A stretch of DNA of 64,000 bases from Anaerolineaceae bacterium (lineage in GTDB: Bacteria > Chloroflexota > Anaerolineae > Anaerolineales > UBA11657): contig BGOS01000016.1 in assembly GCA_003569365.1 (NCBI GenBank), positions 62,001 to 126,000 on the forward strand, read 5' to 3'. Positions 50,884 through 59,227 of the stretch are shown piece after piece; the first letter of the stretch is position 1, and every line of letters starts with the position of its first letter. The translations under genes were made by a program, and so were the position numbers. The notes under the pieces were generated by a model. The model made no database searches. It had not been told where the DNA came from and saw nothing but the letters and a program-made list of their open reading frames with translations.

Positions 50884-52794
50884 ATGTCCAACCTGAACGC
50901 CATCCGTGAGCGCATTGATATTGTTGAGCTGATTGGCGAGAGCGTTAAGCTGCGCCGTTCCGGGCGCGGTTATAGCGGTTTTTGTCCTTTCCACCCCAAC
51001 GAGAAAACGCCGTCCTTTTATGTGTGGGCGGATACGCAGCGGTGGCGCTGTTTTGGCGCGTGCAATACCGGCGGGGATGTCTTTGAGTTTGTCACGCGCC
51101 GCGAGGGGCTTACTTTTTCCGAGGTGGTGCAGCGGCTGGCCAAGCGTGCAGGTGTGGAGCTGGCTCCGCCCAACCCGCGCGCTGCGGAACAATCTGCGGT
51201 GCAGGATCGGCTGCGCACAGTGCTGGCGGCTGCCGCCAACTATTACCACAATGCGCTGCTAAATAGCGCGGCTGCGCGCAGCGTGCGCGAGTATCTGCAA
51301 GGCCGCGGCGTAACGCCGGCGATGCAGCAGCGCTTTGTGCTGGGCTACGCGCCCGACAGCTGGGATGCCGGCTTGAAGTTTTTTTGCGAGAGCGGCCATG
51401 CAATGGCGGATCTGGCAGCGGCAGGCCTGATCAACCAGACTGATGACGGCCCGCCGCGCGACCGTTTTCGCAACCGGCTCATGTTTCCCATTCGCGACCG
51501 CGACGGGCGCACGGTTGGTTTTGGCGCGCGCGCACTTAACCCCGCGGACAACCCCAAGTATCTCAACTCGCCGCAAACGGAGCTATTCACAAAAGGCGCG
51601 CTGCTTTACGGGTTGGACTTTGCGCGCAAGGCTGTGCTGGAACAGCGCGAAGCTGTGCTGGTGGAAGGCTACATGGATGTGATTGGCGCGCACCAGGCCG
51701 GGTTTGTGAATGTGGTCTCGCCGATGGGGACAGCGCTCAGCGACCGCCAGCTGCAGTTGGTGCGCAGCGGCAATCCGCGCATTGTGCTGGCGCTGGACGC
51801 GGACGCCGCCGGCGCGCAGGCCGTGATGCGCAGCTTAAATGTTGCACGCGAGGATGGCGAGCGCGAGGAGACGCCGGCTTTTGATCCGCGCGGGCTGGTG
51901 CGCAATGAAGCGCGTTTGAAGCTGGATATTCGCGTGGCTGCGCTGCCGGCGGGCATGGACCCGGATGAGTTGATCGCCAAAGATCCGGATGCCTGGCGCG
52001 CTGCGGTTGCCAATGCGCAGCCGGTTGTGGATTTTGTAATGAACACGCTGGCCGCGGGGCGTGACCTGAAAAGTGCCAAAGTGAAAGCGGAGCTGAGCGA
52101 TATTCTGCTGCCCATCATTCAGGATGTGAGCCACCCGACCGAGCGCGGCGCGTACATTCAAAAACTGGCGCGCTTGCTGCAAGTGGATGAACGCACGCTG
52201 GTGCAGGCTGCAAGCCCGCGCCAGCTGCGCCCGCAGCCTGCAGCAGCGGCAGCCGCTCCGCCGGCAGCGGTGGAATCGGCCACCACCAACTTGAACGCGC
52301 TCGAGACCCATTGCCTGGCGGCGCTGGTGAATGCGCCGGAGCAGCTGGCGCACATCAACCGGCAGCTGCGCGCGCTGCAGCTGCCAGTGCTGGGCCGCAA
52401 CGACTTTGCCGAGACGCAATACAGTTTGGTGTTTCAACAGCTCACTGCGGCGCTGGAGCAAATGGACGCAGAGCCGCTGGATTATCTCAATGCGCACATT
52501 GAGCCTGCACTGGCAGACATACTGCAGGCGCTGCTGGAGCTCGGCCGCAAATCTGCATCGCCCGAAGAGCGCGTGCAGCGGGACTTGGTGGATTCGGCAG
52601 TGCGCCTGCGCCAGCGCGCAATTCGGCAGCGCCTAACGGAACTGCAGTTTATTGCAGAGCAGGATGGGGCAGTGCCGGATGTTGGCGAGCAAAATCCTGA
52701 ACACAATGCTGGAACACTAACCATCGGGCTGCAGAGCATTCAAAGGTATCTGGCGCCGGTCTCGCGCCGCGACAAAATTTCCAGTGGACTGTAA
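50884..52794 (+). CDS. dnaG: DNA primase
   Basis: A 636-residue primase that makes RNA primers at the replication fork. The N-terminal zinc finger is FCPFHPNEKTPSFYVWA followed by RWRCFGACNTGGDVFEF. The catalytic TOPRIM domain has EAVLVEGYMDVIGAHQAGF and ALDADAAGAQAVMRSL, with the metal-binding acidic residues. The RNA-polymerase domain lies between (FRNRLMFPIRDRDGRTVGFG). The C-terminal helicase-binding part is Ala-rich and divergent. The second Cys pair is spaced CFGAC instead of the common CFGC.G. The next gene, 14 bases on, is the primary sigma factor, as in classic macromolecular-synthesis operons. Confidence 0.94.
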   Translation: MSNLNAIRERIDIVELIGESVKLRRSGRGYSGFCPFHPNEKTPSFYVWADTQRWRCFGACNTGGDVFEFVTRREGLTFSEVVQRLAKRAGVELAPPNPRAAEQSAVQDRLRTVLAAAANYYHNALLNSAAARSVREYLQGRGVTPAMQQRFVLGYAPDSWDAGLKFFCESGHAMADLAAAGLINQTDDGPPRDRFRNRLMFPIRDRDGRTVGFGARALNPADNPKYLNSPQTELFTKGALLYGLDFARKAVLEQREAVLVEGYMDVIGAHQAGFVNVVSPMGTALSDRQLQLVRSGNPRIVLALDADAAGAQAVMRSLNVAREDGEREETPAFDPRGLVRNEARLKLDIRVAALPAGMDPDELIAKDPDAWRAAVANAQPVVDFVMNTLAAGRDLKSAKVKAELSDILLPIIQDVSHPTERGAYIQKLARLLQVDERTLVQAASPRQLRPQPAAAAAAPPAAVESATTNLNALETHCLAALVNAPEQLAHINRQLRALQLPVLGRNDFAETQYSLVFQQLTAALEQMDAEPLDYLNAHIEPALADILQALLELGRKSASPEERVQRDLVDSAVRLRQRAIRQRLTELQFIAEQDGAVPDVGEQNPEHNAGTLTIGLQSIQRYLAPVSRRDKISSGL

Positions 52795-52808
52795 ACTTAG
52801 CCATTCGC

Positions 52809-54512
52809 ATGCCACCCCGAAAGCCCGCCTCAAAACGCAAGCCGCCGCACTCGCTGCCCGCAATTAAGAAGGTGCCCGGCCCAGCGGCCGAAAGCAGCAC
52901 AACCGACCCGGCCGGCGGAGCACATGCGTGGCTGCGCCGCAACACCGCCGGCCTGCAGGCAGCGGGCAGGCAATTTGCAGCGCATGGCTCTTCAGAAACG
53001 GAAGCAAAAAAATCCGAATCCGAATCCGAATCCGAAATTGAATTTGAAAACGAGGATGAAGATGAGGGTGCGGATTCAGGAAGGGAGGCGGTTGAAGAAG
53101 ACTCCATCGGCGAAGAGGCTTCCATCGGCGAAGCAGCGCTGGCTGCTGCCGATGACCCGGTGCGTATGTATCTGCGCGAGATTGGGCGCGGGGACCTGCT
53201 GACCGGCGAGCAGGAACTTTGGCTTGCGCTTCAAATTTCGGCTGAACATTGGTTTGTAAAAATCAAGACTGACGGCGTGGATGGCCGGGGACCGGCAACC
53301 AGCGACAAGGAACTGCTGCGGCGGCTTTGGGCAGCCATTGGCGTGCATTGGAGTCTGCTGGCAAAGGAACGCAAGCGCGCACCGGGGAAGTCGCTGAATT
53401 TTTCCAATGTGCTGGCCGAGGCAACCACCCTGCGCATTGGCCCCGGTTGGCCAGCCCATTCGGTGGTGCGGGGCTGGCTGCATAACGGGCGCTGGGGCAC
53501 GGACCCCACCTGGAATGTTGTGGCGGAAAGTTTGCTGTATGTTTTGCGTGGCTTGTATTTGCTGCCGCTGAACATGCAGGTGGAACTTGCGCGCAAGGTC
53601 ACACGCGCGCGAAGCCTGCCAACCGCTGCAGTGCTGGAGGCGATGCTGCCAAAGCGCGGCGCAGTGCCGTGGGACATGGCTGAAGTGCATCGCCGCTCCG
53701 AACAGGCCATGGAAACATTGGTGCGCAGCAACTTGCGCCTGGTGGTTAGCGTGGCCAAGCGTTATTTTGCCAGCGGCATGTCGATGCTTGACCTGATTCA
53801 AGAGGGCAATATTGGCTTGATGAAAGGCGTGAAGAAATATGATCCGGCCCGCGGCTACCGGTTGAGTACTTATGCCACGTGGTGGATCCGGCAGTCCATC
53901 ACGCGCTCTATCGCGGACCAGGCGCGCACCATTCGCATTCCGGTGCACATGACGGAGGCTATCAACCGCATCAACCGGGCGCGCCGCCAGTTGACGCAGC
54001 AGTTGGGCCGCGAACCGCGCTTGGAAGAGCTGGCACTTGAAGTTGAGGAGTTTGCGCCGGCTGAGATTGACGCGGTGCGCCTTGCGCTGGCGGGCACGGG
54101 AAGCATGGAGCCGGAACTGAAACGCAAGCTGGATCTTGCAACGCGCAAGATCGTCAAGACCATCCAGCTCACTGAAGAAACAGTGTCTCTGGATGCCCCC
54201 ATGGGAAGTACCGGGACTGACGGCGATCTCGGTGACATCACCGCCGATACTGGCGTGGCTGCGGTCAGCGAGCAGGCATCAAAGAACGCCCTGCGGGATT
54301 CCATACGCCAGAAGCTGAGCCTGCTGCTGGAAAATGAGCGCCGCGTACTTGACATGCGCTATGGGCTTACAGATGGAAAAATCCGCACGCTTGAGGAAAT
54401 TGGATCCACGCTCAAACTTACGCGTGAGCGCGTGCGCCAAATTGAAGCCAAAGCACTGCGAAAGTTGCGCAATACCAGCCGCAACGGAGACCTGCGCGGG
54501 CACCTACTGTAG
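52809..54512 (+). CDS. sigA: Primary RNA polymerase sigma factor (RpoD/SigA type)
   Basis: A 567-residue sigma-70-family factor. Residues about 66-93 are an acidic low-complexity stretch encoded partly by TCCGAA repeats. Region 1.2 is DDPVRMYLREIGRGDLLTGE at about 116, followed by a non-conserved insertion of about 150 residues. Region 2 is SNLRLVVSVAKRYFASGMSM through RLSTYATWWIRQSITRSIAD (promoter -10 melting and recognition). Region 3 is PVHMTEAINRINRARRQLTQ. Region 4 has MRYGLTDGKIRTLEEIGSTL then TRERVRQIEAKALRKLR, for -35 recognition. The position beside dnaG supports a primary role. No Shine-Dalgarno sequence precedes ATG 52809. Confidence 0.92.
   Translation: MPPRKPASKRKPPHSLPAIKKVPGPAAESSTTDPAGGAHAWLRRNTAGLQAAGRQFAAHGSSETEAKKSESESESEIEFENEDEDEGADSGREAVEEDSIGEEASIGEAALAAADDPVRMYLREIGRGDLLTGEQELWLALQISAEHWFVKIKTDGVDGRGPATSDKELLRRLWAAIGVHWSLLAKERKRAPGKSLNFSNVLAEATTLRIGPGWPAHSVVRGWLHNGRWGTDPTWNVVAESLLYVLRGLYLLPLNMQVELARKVTRARSLPTAAVLEAMLPKRGAVPWDMAEVHRRSEQAMETLVRSNLRLVVSVAKRYFASGMSMLDLIQEGNIGLMKGVKKYDPARGYRLSTYATWWIRQSITRSIADQARTIRIPVHMTEAINRINRARRQLTQQLGREPRLEELALEVEEFAPAEIDAVRLALAGTGSMEPELKRKLDLATRKIVKTIQLTEETVSLDAPMGSTGTDGDLGDITADTGVAAVSEQASKNALRDSIRQKLSLLLENERRVLDMRYGLTDGKIRTLEEIGSTLKLTRERVRQIEAKALRKLRNTSRNGDLRGHLL
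53013..53036 (+). repeat. Hexanucleotide tandem repeat in sigA
   Basis: TCCGAA is repeated four times in frame, encoding SESESESE. Repeat number changes would lengthen or shorten the acidic tail by two residues without a frameshift. A second small repeat, SIGEEASIGEA, lies about 80 bases downstream. Confidence 0.9.
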
Positions 54513-54624
54513 GCCGCCAACCGGGCAACCCGCCTGCAATTTGGCATCCATTGCGGGGATTGTGATAAACTACACGCACGTTTGTAAATAAAAGTACAAG
54601 CGTTTTTCAACCGGGACTATATCC

Positions 54625-54996
54625 GTGCCAGTACAGCTGCTTATCCAAGATTACTTGCCGATTGGGGTTTATCTGGCGGTTTCCGTTGGCTTGGCCGGCT
54701 TGATCGCATTTTTGGGTCACATGCTTGGCCCGCGCCGCGACACCCCCGAGAAGCTGATGCCCTACGAGTCCGGCATGACTCCCATTGGCGAGGCAGTGCG
54801 CCGCGTGCCGGTGCGCTACTACCTGGTGGCGGTGCTCTTTATTTTGTTTGATATCGAAGTGGTTTACTTTCTGCCGTGGGCGGTGGTGCTGCGCAAACTT
54901 GGCATGTTTGGGCTGCTGGAGATGCTGGTGTTTGTGGCAATTTTGCTGGTGGGCTATGTGTACGTATGGAAGCGCGGTGCGCTTGAGTGGGAATAG
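54625..54996 (+). CDS. nuoA: NADH-quinone oxidoreductase subunit A
   Basis: A 123-residue membrane subunit of complex I with three helices: LPIGVYLAVSVGLAGLIAFL, VRYYLVAVLFILFDIEVVYF and LEMLVFVAILLVGYVYVW. The conserved loop PEKLMPYESGMTPIG carries the YESG motif. RYYLVAVLFILFDIEVVYFL is the family hallmark. The start is GTG 54625. It is the first gene of the nuo operon, 112 bases after sigA. The gap holds no strong terminator; a TTGTGA/TGTAAA pair (about 54559-54590) is a weak promoter candidate. Confidence 0.96.
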   Translation: MPVQLLIQDYLPIGVYLAVSVGLAGLIAFLGHMLGPRRDTPEKLMPYESGMTPIGEAVRRVPVRYYLVAVLFILFDIEVVYFLPWAVVLRKLGMFGLLEMLVFVAILLVGYVYVWKRGALEWE

Positions 54997-55027
54997 ATTG
55001 ACTGCCGGAATTTGGAGCGTGAAATAA

Positions 55028-55510
55028 ATGGGCGCGGAACAAAAGCTGGGCAACATGGGTGTGGTTACTACTTCGCTGGAGACAGTGGTGAACTGGGGCC
55101 GTGCCGGTGCAATCTGGCCGATGCTGTTTGGCTTGGCATGCTGTGCAATGGAGATGATTGCGACCCAAGCCGGCACCTACGACGCCTCGCGCTTTGGCAT
55201 GGAGCTGATGCGCGCCTCGCCGCGCCAGGCGGACCTGATGATTGTGGCCGGGCGTGTTACGCGCAAGATGGCGCCGGTGCTGCGCCGCCTGTACGACCAG
55301 ATGCCGGATCCCAAGTGGGTGATCAGCATGGGCGACTGCGCTTCTTGCAGCGGCGTCTTCAATAACTACGCGCTGGTGCAGGGAGTGGATGAGGTGGTGC
55401 CGGTGGATGTTTACATTGCCGGCTGCCCGCCGCGCCCTGAAGCTCTCATTGATGGCTTCCTCAAGTTGCACGAGAAAGTGCGCGGCGAAAAGCTTGCGCG
55501 CTGGGCATAA
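55028..55510 (+). CDS. nuoB: NADH-quinone oxidoreductase subunit B
   Basis: A 160-residue peripheral subunit that holds cluster N2, the last [4Fe-4S] centre before quinone. The ligands are visible: the adjacent pair in [15 protein letters not shown], the Cys in [20 protein letters not shown] and the Cys in [14 protein letters not shown]. The overall sequence matches NuoB, including [22 protein letters not shown] 55028 is preceded by GTGAAATAA, with no strong ribosome binding site. It sits between nuoA and nuoC on one strand. Confidence 0.97.
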   Translation: MGAEQKLGNMGVVTTSLETVVNWGRAGAIWPMLFGLACCAMEMIATQAGTYDASRFGMELMRASPRQADLMIVAGRVTRKMAPVLRRLYDQMPDPKWVISMGDCASCSGVFNNYALVQGVDEVVPVDVYIAGCPPRPEALIDGFLKLHEKVRGEKLARWA

Positions 55511-55525
55511 CATCCGGAGCTGATT

Positions 55526-56047
55526 GTGAGCCATTTAGAGCGGACTATTAGCGCGCTGCAACAGCGCTTTCCGCACGGCCTGCTGGGCACGGCGGAGTTT
55601 CGCGGGGACATCACGCTGCAGATTGATAGCGCCAGCCTCGTGGCAGTCTGCCGGTATTTGCGCGACGAGCCCACACTTTGCTACAACGTGCTGGTTGACA
55701 TTGGCGCAGTGGACTATTCACCACAAGAGCCACGCTTCGCACTTTTCTACATTGTGTGTGCGCTGGCGCAGAACACGCGCCTGCGCCTGAAAGTATTGTT
55801 GCCCGGCACTGAGCCGGTTGCGCCGAGCATTTCCGGCATCTGGCCGTCCGCAAACTGGCCCGAGCGCGAAGCCTTTGACATGATGGGCATTGGCTTTGAA
55901 GGCCACCCGGATCTGCGCCGCATTCTGATGCCGGCAGATTGGGAGGGGCACCCGCACCGCAAAGACTACCCGCTGGGCTACGAAGAAGTGCAGTTCACAT
56001 TCAACAAGCGCGAGATTGATGCGCGCAAGAAGTATGCGACCAGCTAG
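55526..56047 (+). CDS. nuoC: NADH-quinone oxidoreductase subunit C
   Basis: A 173-residue 30-kDa-type subunit of the peripheral arm. The family signature runs NWPEREAFDMMGIGFEGHPD into LRRILMPADWEGHPHRKDYP, including the ERE.(Y/F)D..G motif. VDIGAVDYSPQEPRFALFYI is the upstream strand pair. It starts at GTG 55526, ten bases after CCGGAG. NuoC and NuoD are separate here, not fused as in Escherichia coli. Confidence 0.96.
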   Translation: MSHLERTISALQQRFPHGLLGTAEFRGDITLQIDSASLVAVCRYLRDEPTLCYNVLVDIGAVDYSPQEPRFALFYIVCALAQNTRLRLKVLLPGTEPVAPSISGIWPSANWPEREAFDMMGIGFEGHPDLRRILMPADWEGHPHRKDYPLGYEEVQFTFNKREIDARKKYATS

Positions 56048-56065
56048 CTGCACGGCAAAAACAAC

Positions 56066-57301
56066 ATGAGCCAGGTTCGCGAACTTGAAACCACGGTGGA
56101 GGAGCTGAAGCATCTCTTCAGCCCGCGCGCAGCCACCGGCGAGACCATGCTGCTAAACCTTGGGCCGCAGCATCCCAGTACGCATGGCGTGCTGCGCCTG
56201 CTGCTGGAGCTGGACGGCGAAGAGGTGGTGTCTTGCATTCCGGATGTGGGCTTCCTGCACACCGGCATTGAGAAGAACATGGAGGCCAAAACCTTCCTGA
56301 AGGCGCTGGTGATGACCGACCGCATGGACTACCTCAACAACATGGGCAACAACCTGACGTATTGCCTGGCGATTGAGAAGCTGTGCGCGATTGAAGTGCC
56401 GGAGCGCGCACAGGTGCTGCGCGTCATTTGCGCGGAACTGCAGCGCATTGCCTCGCATCTTGTGTGGCTGGGCACTTCCGCAATTGACCTGAACGCCAGC
56501 AGCATCCTCATCTACTGCTTCCGCGACCGTGAGCGCATCATGGACTTGTTTGAGCTGATTGGCGGACAGCGCATGATGACCTCCTACATTCGCCCGGGCG
56601 GCGTGTGGCGCGATGTGCCCGCCGAGTTTCCGGCGGCAGTTGAGTCGTTTCTGGATTACCTGCCTGCAAAGCTGGATGACTATGAGCGCCTGCTGGACAA
56701 AAATCCGATTTATCTGGCGCGCACAATCGACATTGGCATTGTGGATGGCGATGAAGCGCTGGCGTGGGGCATGACGGGCCCGGCGCTGCGCGGCTCGGGT
56801 GTGAACTTTGACGTGCGCCGCGCCATGCCGTATTCCGGCTATGAGAACTTTGAGTTTGAGGTGCCATTGGAAACCGGCTGCGATGTATATGCGCGCTACC
56901 GCGTGCGCATGCGCGAGTTTCGCGAATCGATCAAGATCATCCGGCAGGGACTGCGCCTGCTGAAGCCCGGCCCCTTCATAACCTCTGACCGCAAGTTTGC
57001 ACCGCCGCCACGGGCTGAGCTGGGCCGCAGTATGGAAGCAGTGATCCATCACTTCAAGTATTGGACTGATGGCTTTCCGGCGCCGGACGGCGAAGTTTAT
57101 GTTGCCACCGAGTCGCCGCGCGGCGAGCTGGGCTGCCTGCTGGCGGGCGATGGCGGGCCAAATCCGCGCCGCGTGCACTTCCGCACGCCGTCGTTCAATA
57201 CGCTGCAGGTGCTTTCCTGGCTTAGCAAGGGCTATCTGGTTGCAGACCTGGTTGCAATCATTGGCTCGATTGATATTGTGCTTGGCGATGTTGACCGCTA
57301 G
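56066..57301 (+). CDS. nuoD: NADH-quinone oxidoreductase subunit D
   Basis: A 411-residue 49-kDa-type subunit that forms the quinone pocket with NuoB. Key motifs are LNLGPQHPSTHGVLRLLLEL (family signature), HTGIEKNMEAKTFLKALVMT, MDYLNNMGNNLTYCLAIEKL, GTSAIDLNASSILIY, and the C-terminal VATESPRGELGCLLAGDGGP. The last residues end with DIVLGDVDR, the usual C-terminus. ATG 56066 is the second gene-internal start after nuoC, with no strong ribosome binding site. A long open frame on the opposite strand is only a shadow. Confidence 0.97.
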   Translation: MSQVRELETTVEELKHLFSPRAATGETMLLNLGPQHPSTHGVLRLLLELDGEEVVSCIPDVGFLHTGIEKNMEAKTFLKALVMTDRMDYLNNMGNNLTYCLAIEKLCAIEVPERAQVLRVICAELQRIASHLVWLGTSAIDLNASSILIYCFRDRERIMDLFELIGGQRMMTSYIRPGGVWRDVPAEFPAAVESFLDYLPAKLDDYERLLDKNPIYLARTIDIGIVDGDEALAWGMTGPALRGSGVNFDVRRAMPYSGYENFEFEVPLETGCDVYARYRVRMREFRESIKIIRQGLRLLKPGPFITSDRKFAPPPRAELGRSMEAVIHHFKYWTDGFPAPDGEVYVATESPRGELGCLLAGDGGPNPRRVHFRTPSFNTLQVLSWLSKGYLVADLVAIIGSIDIVLGDVDR

Positions 57302-57337
57302 CAATTTATTTGGATTGATTAGCGCACACCGATTACC

Positions 57338-57829
57338 ATGAGCTTGCTGCAAAAATACCCCGCTGAGGTCGCCGCCATTCTGGCGCGCTACCCCGCAGAC
57401 AACAAGCGCTCGGCGGTGATGCCGCTGCTGTACCTGGCGCAGCGCGCTGAAAATTATGTGCCGGCTGCCGCAATCGATGAAGTGGCGGTGCTGTGCGAGA
57501 TTGAGCCGACGCAGGTGGCGTCGATAGTGGGCTTTTACACGCTGTACTACGACAAGCAGGCCGGCCGGCATCGCATTCAAATTTGCACCGACCTGCCGTG
57601 TGCTTTGCGGGGTGCTGACGAATTTGCCGCTGCAGTGTGCGCGCATTTGGGTGTGGAGATGGGCGGCACTACCGCAGACGGCAAGGTGACGGTGGAAGGC
57701 GTGATGTGCCTCGCAGCCTGCGATCGCGCGCCCATGTTTCAGGTTCAGAATGGTGCCGGGCTTACATTTCATGAAAACCAAACTTTGGATAGCGTAAAGG
57801 CCTTGGTGGCCAAGCTTCAAGCGGAATAG
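57338..57829 (+). CDS. nuoE: NADH-quinone oxidoreductase subunit E
   Basis: A 163-residue thioredoxin-fold subunit of the NADH-oxidising module, with a [2Fe-2S] cluster (N1a). The four ligands appear as CTDLPC (C-x4-C) and CLAAC (C-x3-C). RSAVMPLLYLAQRAENYVPA and VASIVGFYTLYYDKQAGRH are the N-terminal helices that contact NuoF. The NuoE-F-G set shows that this complex can use NADH directly. It follows nuoD by 36 bases. Confidence 0.96.
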   Translation: MSLLQKYPAEVAAILARYPADNKRSAVMPLLYLAQRAENYVPAAAIDEVAVLCEIEPTQVASIVGFYTLYYDKQAGRHRIQICTDLPCALRGADEFAAAVCAHLGVEMGGTTADGKVTVEGVMCLAACDRAPMFQVQNGAGLTFHENQTLDSVKALVAKLQAE

Positions 57830-57843
57830 CAGGGAGAATTATC

Positions 57844-59154
57844 TTGATAGAACACATAGTCTTGCGCCACCGGTTGCCGGGTTTGGAGAACATCAACCAG
57901 TTGGCAGCGTACCAAGCCAGTGGCGGCTTCGATGCGTACCGCACGGTTGTAACCAGCATGACCCCGCAGGCCGTGATTGACCTGATCAAGGCCAGTGGCT
58001 TGCGCGGCCGCGGCGGTGCGGGTTTCCCCACCGGCGTCAAGTGGTCATTCCTTAGCAATCGTTTCCCGCGCTATGTGGTGGCCAATTCTGATGAGTCAGA
58101 GCCGGGAACATTTAAAGATCGCGAGATTATGGAGCGCAATCCGTTCCAGTTTCTTGAGGGCTTGATGATCGCTTCTTACGCGGCGCAAGCCAGCACGGCT
58201 TACAACTATTTGCGCGGTGAGTTTTGGGAGCTGGCCGCGCGGCTGGATGCGCAAATTGCGGAGCTGCATGCTGCGGGCCTGCTCGGCAAAAATGTGCTGG
58301 GCACGCAGTATTCATTGGATGTGCACAACCATCTGGGCGCCGGTGCTTACATTTGCGGTGAAGAGAGCGCGCTGCTCGAATCGATTGAAGGCAAGCTTGG
58401 CCAGCCGCGCCTCAAGCCGCCATTTCCCGCTGACCGCGGCTTGTACGGGCAGCCCACGGTAGTGAACAACACCGAGACACTGGCAAACATTCCGCCAATT
58501 GTGGCGCGCGGCGCGGAGTGGTACCGCACGCTGGGCACAGAGAGCAGCCCCGGCACAAAAGTTATGTGCCTGTCCGGCCATGTTGCCAACGCCGGCAATT
58601 ATGAAGTGCCGTTTGGCATTACGTTTCGCGATTTGATTTATGGTTTGGCTGGCGGCATTCGTGGCGGCCGGACGCTCAAGGCCATTTTGCCAAGCGGGGC
58701 ATCAGCCCCCATTCTGGCAGCCACCGACAAGGTACTGGACACACGCCTCACTTACGAGGACGTGGCCGCACTGGGTTCGCAGCTGGGTTCTGCGTCCATC
58801 ATTCTCATGGACGAGACGGTTGATATGAGCTGGGTGGCGATGAAGACCACGCATTTCTTCAAGCATGAGTCGTGCGGCAAATGCACGCCGTGCCGCGAAG
58901 GCACCTACTGGATGACGCATATTCTGGACCGCGTGCAAGCGGGCGGGGTGCAGGCGGCGGACCTGGCTTTGCTGAGCGATGTGACGCACCAGATAGGCGG
59001 AAAGTGCTTGTGCCCGCTGGGGGATTTTGCGACGAGCGCGGTGGTGTCAAGCCTCAAATTGTTTCCGGCCGATTACGAGCAGCATCTGGCGGTGGCAGCT
59101 GCCGTGCCCGCCAAGCCTGCTGCCCGCGCCAAAGTTGCGCAGCCGGTAAGCTGA
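57844..59154 (+). CDS. nuoF: NADH-quinone oxidoreductase subunit F
   Basis: A 436-residue NADH dehydrogenase subunit that binds NADH and FMN. SGLRGRGGAGFPTGVKWSFL is the FMN-binding glycine-rich block, AGAYICGEESALLESIEGKL contains the NAD-binding segment, and FKHESCGKCTPCREGTYWMT carries three ligands of cluster N3, with the fourth in GGKCLCPLGDFATSAV. The start is TTG 57844. The C-terminus is an Ala/Lys-rich tail (AAVPAKPAARAKVAQPVS) longer than usual. It lies 14 bases after nuoE. Confidence 0.96.
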   Translation: MIEHIVLRHRLPGLENINQLAAYQASGGFDAYRTVVTSMTPQAVIDLIKASGLRGRGGAGFPTGVKWSFLSNRFPRYVVANSDESEPGTFKDREIMERNPFQFLEGLMIASYAAQASTAYNYLRGEFWELAARLDAQIAELHAAGLLGKNVLGTQYSLDVHNHLGAGAYICGEESALLESIEGKLGQPRLKPPFPADRGLYGQPTVVNNTETLANIPPIVARGAEWYRTLGTESSPGTKVMCLSGHVANAGNYEVPFGITFRDLIYGLAGGIRGGRTLKAILPSGASAPILAATDKVLDTRLTYEDVAALGSQLGSASIILMDETVDMSWVAMKTTHFFKHESCGKCTPCREGTYWMTHILDRVQAGGVQAADLALLSDVTHQIGGKCLCPLGDFATSAVVSSLKLFPADYEQHLAVAAAVPAKPAARAKVAQPVS

Positions 59155-59227
59155 CACACTCTGCGCAAGCAAATTCTGAAAGTAAAATTGTTGACTGTGC
59201 CTTTTCTTTTTAACAGCAGCTGTGACC

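Noticed and set aside
56153..57820. A 555-codon open frame on the minus strand opposite nuoD and nuoE
   Set aside because: The plus strand carries unmistakable nuoD and nuoE. High GC keeps the antisense frame open; it is His/Arg/Ala-rich and lacks any domain.
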